Below, piece after piece: positions 59,891 to 64,000 of a stretch of DNA of 64,000 nt. Position numbers and translations under genes: made by a program. The notes beneath the pieces are model-generated. The model ran no database searches. It was given only the letters and a program-made list of their open reading frames with translations, and was not told the origin of the DNA. Within the stretch, counting starts at the first letter, position 1. Each line of letters begins with the position of its first letter. Origin of the DNA: a bacterium SCSIO 12696 (GTDB taxonomy: Bacteria; Pseudomonadota; Gammaproteobacteria; Pseudomonadales; Porticoccaceae); contig CP073744.1 in NCBI GenBank assembly GCA_024397955.1, positions 2,305,001-2,369,000 of the forward strand. Reading direction: 5' to 3'.

Positions 59891-61939
59891 ATGAAATATA
59901 GGTTAGACATCGATGGTTTGAGAGCCTTGGCTGTTTTGCTGGTCGTTTTTTTTCACTATGAAATCAGTGGATTTTCTGGCGGATATATAGGTGTCGATGT
60001 ATTTTTTACATTGTCAGGGTATTTGATAGGTGGGATCGTTTTTTCACAGTTAGAGAAGAATAGATTTTCTTTCTCGGAATTCTATATGCGCCGTGTGAGA
60101 CGTTTGTTTCCTGCGTATTTTGTCGTCATGTTGGTGGCAGCAATTGGTGCATACTACTTACTGCTGCCTTCGGATTTAAAGGATTTTGGGCAAAGTTTAG
60201 CATCATCAACACTGTATGTTTCAAACATGCTTTTCTATATAGAAGCAGGATATTTTGATACAGCTTCCCACACAAAGCCTTTACTTCATACGTGGTCATT
60301 ATCTGTAGAAGAGCAATTCTATTTATTCTTCCCTGCCATTGCTTGGATTTGTTATAAATTCGGTAAAAAAATAGTTATAGGCAGCTTTTTCACGCTGACA
60401 GTCCTGTCATTTATAGGGGCTGTCCTAATGATGAAACATGATACAAGTGCAGCATTCTTCCTTTATCCATTTCGTGCCTGGGAATTATTTATAGGTGTTA
60501 TTCTTGCAATGAGAATTGCCCCGCAGTCAGAGAGCCCATCGACTATAAATACACTTTCTGTACTGGGCTTGCTGATGATTCTCTTCTCGGCGATTTTTTA
60601 TGAGCAGTCCACCGACTTTCCAGGCGCTTCTGCACTGGTTCCATGTTTTGGTACGGTGCTCTTGCTGTATGCCGGTCAGTTGGCGACAAGAGATTGCTAT
60701 GTTCAGAAATTTCTGTCACTAAAGCCTTTTGTCTTCTTAGGGAAAATATCTTATTCGCTATACTTGTGGCATTGGCCACTTCTGGCATTTTACAGCTACT
60801 CTTTTCATGAACTGCCCAATGGATGGACGAAAGTTTTCATTTTGTTGATTACAGTGGGTCTTTCTATCCTGTCGTGGCGTTATGTTGAGCAGCCCATTCG
60901 GGAAGTAAATCTGCCTCTTGTTAAAAAGAAGAGCGCAGTTTTTGTTGCGACATCAGCTTTATCAGTTGTTTGTATACTTTTTGGTTACAACCTGCATCGT
61001 ACGAATGGGATGCCAGATCGGCTAGATGACAATGTTGCAACATTTGCGAGTGTGGCCAACGATTTTATTGGGTGGGACGGAAACTGCCATGATAAAAACA
61101 ATAGCATCCTGAATGGTATTCGACACTGTACAGCAGGCGACCCATATGTCAGCGATAATATCATGGTTGTTTGGGGTGACTCTCATGCTGCTGCACTGCA
61201 AAGAGGACTGGTTTCTGCCATAGAGGAGCAAGGTGTAAACGCAGTTATATTGTGGGAAGCTGGCTGCCCACCGGTATTTGGCGTGTTGAAGGAGGAAAAC
61301 TCTTATGGGTTTTCTGATACCGAAAACTGCCGTAAACATATAGAGAGTGTTAAGGAATACCTGAGTAATAATAAACACCGGATATCAAGCTTTATGTGGA
61401 TTGCCAGATGGAGTTATTACTTCTCTGGAGAGGGCTATGGCATAGATAGAAAAAATACGATACAGGTTTGGCCTGAAGATGGAAGCTATGATAGAGAGCC
61501 CCAGAGTATAGTGCTTAGAAACGCTATGCTTGATACAGCGAAATTCTTAAAAGAGCTGAGTGTGCCCATTTATCTTCTGGAGCAATTTCCAGAGTATAAA
61601 AATTACCATTCGAAAAGAGCTGCCATATCTCTGCTCAATAATCAGAGAGAGTTGTTAGAGATAGAGAGTAATGAATCTATAGAAGACTATCGGGATGTTG
61701 AACTGCGCCAACGTTTTGTTCAGGATTCTTTCGAATCGCTATTAGATCATGATGACTTTCGTATTCTAAAAACTCACACCATCTTTTGCGATACAAAAAA
61801 TTGTTCGGCGTTTTATCGTGGAGTTCCTGCTTATGCCGACAATAATCATTTGTCGACTGAAGCATCCAAAAAAGTGAGCTTTGTATTTCAACCAGCGATA
61901 GACGCAGCCAAGCATCATAGAGCGGTAAGTCAAGAATGA
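59891..61939 (+). CDS. OafA/YrhL-type acyltransferase with C-terminal SGNH domain
   Basis: 682 residues from ATG 59891 (MKYRLDIDGLRALAVLLVVFFHY is the family start; GTG 59873 is open upstream). Residues about 5-350 are the ten-span acyltransferase-3 domain (GVDVFFTLSGYLIGG, HTWSLSVEEQFYLFFP). Residues about 385-675 form a periplasmic SGNH domain with VVWGDSHAAAL (catalytic Ser-type block I) and a late DNNHLST His segment. It probably moves an acyl group across the inner membrane and onto the polymer or glycolipid. It overlaps the GMC oxidoreductase gene by 4 bp (ATGA). Confidence 0.92.
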   Translation: MKYRLDIDGLRALAVLLVVFFHYEISGFSGGYIGVDVFFTLSGYLIGGIVFSQLEKNRFSFSEFYMRRVRRLFPAYFVVMLVAAIGAYYLLLPSDLKDFGQSLASSTLYVSNMLFYIEAGYFDTASHTKPLLHTWSLSVEEQFYLFFPAIAWICYKFGKKIVIGSFFTLTVLSFIGAVLMMKHDTSAAFFLYPFRAWELFIGVILAMRIAPQSESPSTINTLSVLGLLMILFSAIFYEQSTDFPGASALVPCFGTVLLLYAGQLATRDCYVQKFLSLKPFVFLGKISYSLYLWHWPLLAFYSYSFHELPNGWTKVFILLITVGLSILSWRYVEQPIREVNLPLVKKKSAVFVATSALSVVCILFGYNLHRTNGMPDRLDDNVATFASVANDFIGWDGNCHDKNNSILNGIRHCTAGDPYVSDNIMVVWGDSHAAALQRGLVSAIEEQGVNAVILWEAGCPPVFGVLKEENSYGFSDTENCRKHIESVKEYLSNNKHRISSFMWIARWSYYFSGEGYGIDRKNTIQVWPEDGSYDREPQSIVLRNAMLDTAKFLKELSVPIYLLEQFPEYKNYHSKRAAISLLNNQRELLEIESNESIEDYRDVELRQRFVQDSFESLLDHDDFRILKTHTIFCDTKNCSAFYRGVPAYADNNHLSTEASKKVSFVFQPAIDAAKHHRAVSQE

Positions 61940-63507
61940 ATCATGTTGATGCGAAGATCGTTACTCTTGATAAGTGTGTAGAGAAACAATGGGATTTTGT
62001 GATAGCCGGCTCTGGTATAGGGGGTGGGGCAACAGCCTATGCATTAACGAAAAAAGGCTTTCGTGTGCTTATGCTGGAAAAGGGGTGCTTTAACTTATTA
62101 AGCGGCGATGTCTCACAAGAGCAAGAGAGTCCCAACGAAAGGATCAAGCATGGAAAATGGCCTTATCAAATCAAGAGTATTATTGATGATTCAGAAAGCC
62201 ATATCTGGCCGCCGCTAGGATGTGGAGTCGGAGGAACAAGTCAGCTATATGCGGCTGCTTTGCAGCGATTTGAAGCGGTTGATTTTAAACAAACTTGCCG
62301 TGACGGAAAGGCATTATTATGGCCCTTTGGGTATTCAGATATAGAGCCTTATTACCAGCAGGCTGAAGCTCTTTTCTCCGTTAGTGGTACCAAAAACCCC
62401 CTCAGTCCTGATGAATCTTATGATCTTAATGACCCTCAAGCTATGTCTGAGGTAGATGGTTGCTTTTTCCAGATGTTCAGGGAAAAAGGATTAAACCCTT
62501 ACAGACTGCATGTTGGGATTGATTATAAAGATCAGTGCTTCGAATGTGGCGGAAAAGTCTGTTTAAAAGACTGCAAGAAAAACTCATACAACAGTTGTAT
62601 AAAGCCTGCGATGAATACCGGCAACCTATGGTTGGCGACAGAGTGTGAGGTGTCTACTGTTTCCGCAAATGCAAAGTCTGCCGAGAGCCTTGATGTTGTT
62701 CAGAATGGAAAATTATTTAGGATTCATTCGAAAAATATAATCCTATCCTGTGGGGCCTACATGTCACCGGTCATTCTGAGACGCTCCAAAAATAAAAACT
62801 GGCCCAATGGCATTGGGAATGATCATGATCTGGTTGGTCGAAATTTAATGTTTCACGTTTCTGATTTTATTGCTATTTGGAGCGGGTCGAAAAAGTCGAA
62901 AAGTGGCGCGAGAAAAACGATCGCTATTAGAGACTTCTATCAGCATGGCGATCTTAAACTTGGTGAACTTCAATCTTCAGGGTTGGATGCAGATTATGGA
63001 AATATCTTGTATTCACTCATAATGAAATTTGAGCAAAGCAAATTTTCAAAAATAAAGCTATTCAAACAGTTGCTTAGAATTCCCGCGTATCTTGGCTCAA
63101 AGTTGTTTGGTGGCGCTACGGTTTTTGCAACCATTCTTGAGGACTTTCCTTATAAAGAGAACAGAGTGGTGGACTGCAAGGAGGAAAAATCAGGATTTTT
63201 TGTTGAGTACTCTATTCACGATGAGTTGAAGCATAGACTCAAATATATGAGAGAGAAAATCAGGCATTCAGTCGGTGTCAAAAGAAGCATGGTACTTAGC
63301 TCGGGTGTTCCCCTGAATTTTGGACATCCATGTGGCACCTGCCGAATGGGTTCTGATCCCAGCTCTAGCGTTCTCGATGAAGATTGCAGGGTACATGGGC
63401 TGAATAACCTTTATGTTCTAGATGCTTCTTTTATGCCTACTAGTGGTGGAACAAACCCAAGTCTGACCATTGCTGCTAATGCCCTGAGGGTGGCGAGCAA
63501 GTTGTAA
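61936..63507 (+). CDS. GMC-family FAD-dependent oxidoreductase
   Basis: 523 residues. FAD-binding WDFVIAGSGIGGGATAYALTKKGF at the N-terminus, the GCGVGGTSQLYAAAL loop, a cysteine-rich stretch (CFECGGKVCLKDC, about residues 192-204) that resembles a metal- or cluster-binding motif, and the GMC C-terminal region HPCGTCRMGSDP then DASFMPTSGGTNPSLTIAANALR. Usually oxidises alcohols or sugars. Close coupling to the SGNH acyltransferase suggests tailoring of the same product. No signal peptide is seen. Confidence 0.87.
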   Translation: MNHVDAKIVTLDKCVEKQWDFVIAGSGIGGGATAYALTKKGFRVLMLEKGCFNLLSGDVSQEQESPNERIKHGKWPYQIKSIIDDSESHIWPPLGCGVGGTSQLYAAALQRFEAVDFKQTCRDGKALLWPFGYSDIEPYYQQAEALFSVSGTKNPLSPDESYDLNDPQAMSEVDGCFFQMFREKGLNPYRLHVGIDYKDQCFECGGKVCLKDCKKNSYNSCIKPAMNTGNLWLATECEVSTVSANAKSAESLDVVQNGKLFRIHSKNIILSCGAYMSPVILRRSKNKNWPNGIGNDHDLVGRNLMFHVSDFIAIWSGSKKSKSGARKTIAIRDFYQHGDLKLGELQSSGLDADYGNILYSLIMKFEQSKFSKIKLFKQLLRIPAYLGSKLFGGATVFATILEDFPYKENRVVDCKEEKSGFFVEYSIHDELKHRLKYMREKIRHSVGVKRSMVLSSGVPLNFGHPCGTCRMGSDPSSSVLDEDCRVHGLNNLYVLDASFMPTSGGTNPSLTIAANALRVASKL

Positions 63508-63553
63508 TAACCAATGATGATCGTATAAATGATGAATTTAAAGAGGTTTTGTT

Positions 63554-64000
63554 ATGGCTAATAGCAAAGTTGTTGTTATCACAGGTGCTGCTAGGGGCCT
63601 TGGGAAAGAGCTGGTTCAAGAATTTTCTGCTAACGGCTATTCAGTTGCAGCTATCGTTCGAACCCCGGAATCACAGGAAGCGTTAAGTGACCTGATGAAC
63701 TCTAACAAGTCAATAACTTGTCATGTGGCAGATGTTTCTCGTGCGGAGCAGGTAGAGCATGCTTTTGAGGAAATTTTGTCGGTTCATAAGCACGTTGACG
63801 TGCTATTCAATAGCGCAGCGGTATATCCAAAGATAAATTTTTTAGATGAAAGTAGTAACGATTGGGCCGAAGCTCTTGCAGTAAATGTGAATGGCGTTGT
63901 CAATTGCTGTAAGACTGTATTGCCGTCTATGTTGGAAAGAAATTATGGGCGCATATTTAACGTTGGCAGTTGGGCTCACATGGGGCCAATAGAAAACAGT
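63554..64000 (+). CDS. Short-chain dehydrogenase/reductase, N-terminal part (cut by window end)
   Basis: 149 codons are present and open to the last base. Translation starts MANSKVVVITGAARGLGKELV, with the classical-SDR TGxxxGxG cofactor motif, then an NSAA variant of NNAG, AVNVNGVVNC, and the start of the catalytic segment NVGSWAHMG (Ser). The active-site YxxxK would lie just outside the window. The ATG has AAGAGG 9 nt upstream and lies 46 bp after the GMC gene, in the same orientation, so the locus continues to the right. Confidence 0.88.
   Translation, partial: MANSKVVVITGAARGLGKELVQEFSANGYSVAAIVRTPESQEALSDLMNSNKSITCHVADVSRAEQVEHAFEEILSVHKHVDVLFNSAAVYPKINFLDESSNDWAEALAVNVNGVVNCCKTVLPSMLERNYGRIFNVGSWAHMGPIENS

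Overview
The window reads as a chromosomal segment of a marine-type gammaproteobacterium, most likely Pseudomonadales in the broad sense (including the former Cellvibrionales). This rests on gene order (end of an rrn operon, birA-coaX-small SPOR-like gene, tRNA-Thr/Tyr/Gly/Thr/Trp, secE-nusG-rplKAJL-rpoBC-rpsLG-fusA-tuf) and on the protein sequences. No species can be named from sequence alone.

Left part (1-23.2 kb), housekeeping: the 3' part of 23S rRNA, 5S rRNA and its terminator, a palindrome-rich spacer, a TSUP permease, birA, coaX, a small SPOR-like membrane protein, six tRNA loci (one a decayed tRNA-Tyr interrupted by a palindrome), then the transcription/translation supercluster. Visible regulation includes an L10 autoregulatory leader before rplJ, a terminator-like hairpin between rplL and rpoB, good sigma70 promoters for the tRNA cluster and rpsL, and a strong terminator after tuf. 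A large imperfect inverted repeat, best folded as minus-strand RNA, lies between rpoC and rpsL. The S10 operon that usually follows tuf is absent; an accessory locus starts there instead.

Right part (23.2-64 kb, continuing past the edge), surface polysaccharide plus natural-product locus: rmlBACD (dTDP-L-rhamnose), a minus-strand export module (Wza-like lipoprotein, Wzz-like chain-length protein, a CpsD/BY-kinase-like protein with a degenerate P-loop, an outer-membrane beta-barrel), and then a long plus-strand series. That series holds a GT2 enzyme, a two-protein NRPS-PKS assembly line, two more GT2 enzymes, three GT4 enzymes, two Gfo/Idh/MocA proteins (one fused to an SDR), an SDR epimerase, a Wzy/ligase-like membrane protein, a secreted clan GH-A-like hydrolase, two acyltransferase-3 proteins (one with an SGNH domain), a DegT-type aminotransferase, a GMC oxidoreductase and a truncated SDR.

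The assembly line is the most unusual part. Protein 1 is formyltransferase - half condensation domain - adenylation domain interrupted by a luciferase-like monooxygenase - carrier. Protein 2 is KS-AT-KR-DH-ACP-TE, with DH after KR. Embedding in a rhamnose/glycosyltransferase/Wzy locus suggests either a glycosylated formyl-aminoacyl-polyketide or an acyl decoration of an exported polysaccharide; this is inference. The initiating glycosyltransferase, Wzx flippase and phosphopantetheinyl transferase are not in the window. The sugar and tailoring genes are visibly more AT-rich than the ribosomal region, with the NRPS/PKS genes intermediate to GC-rich, suggesting a mosaic origin.
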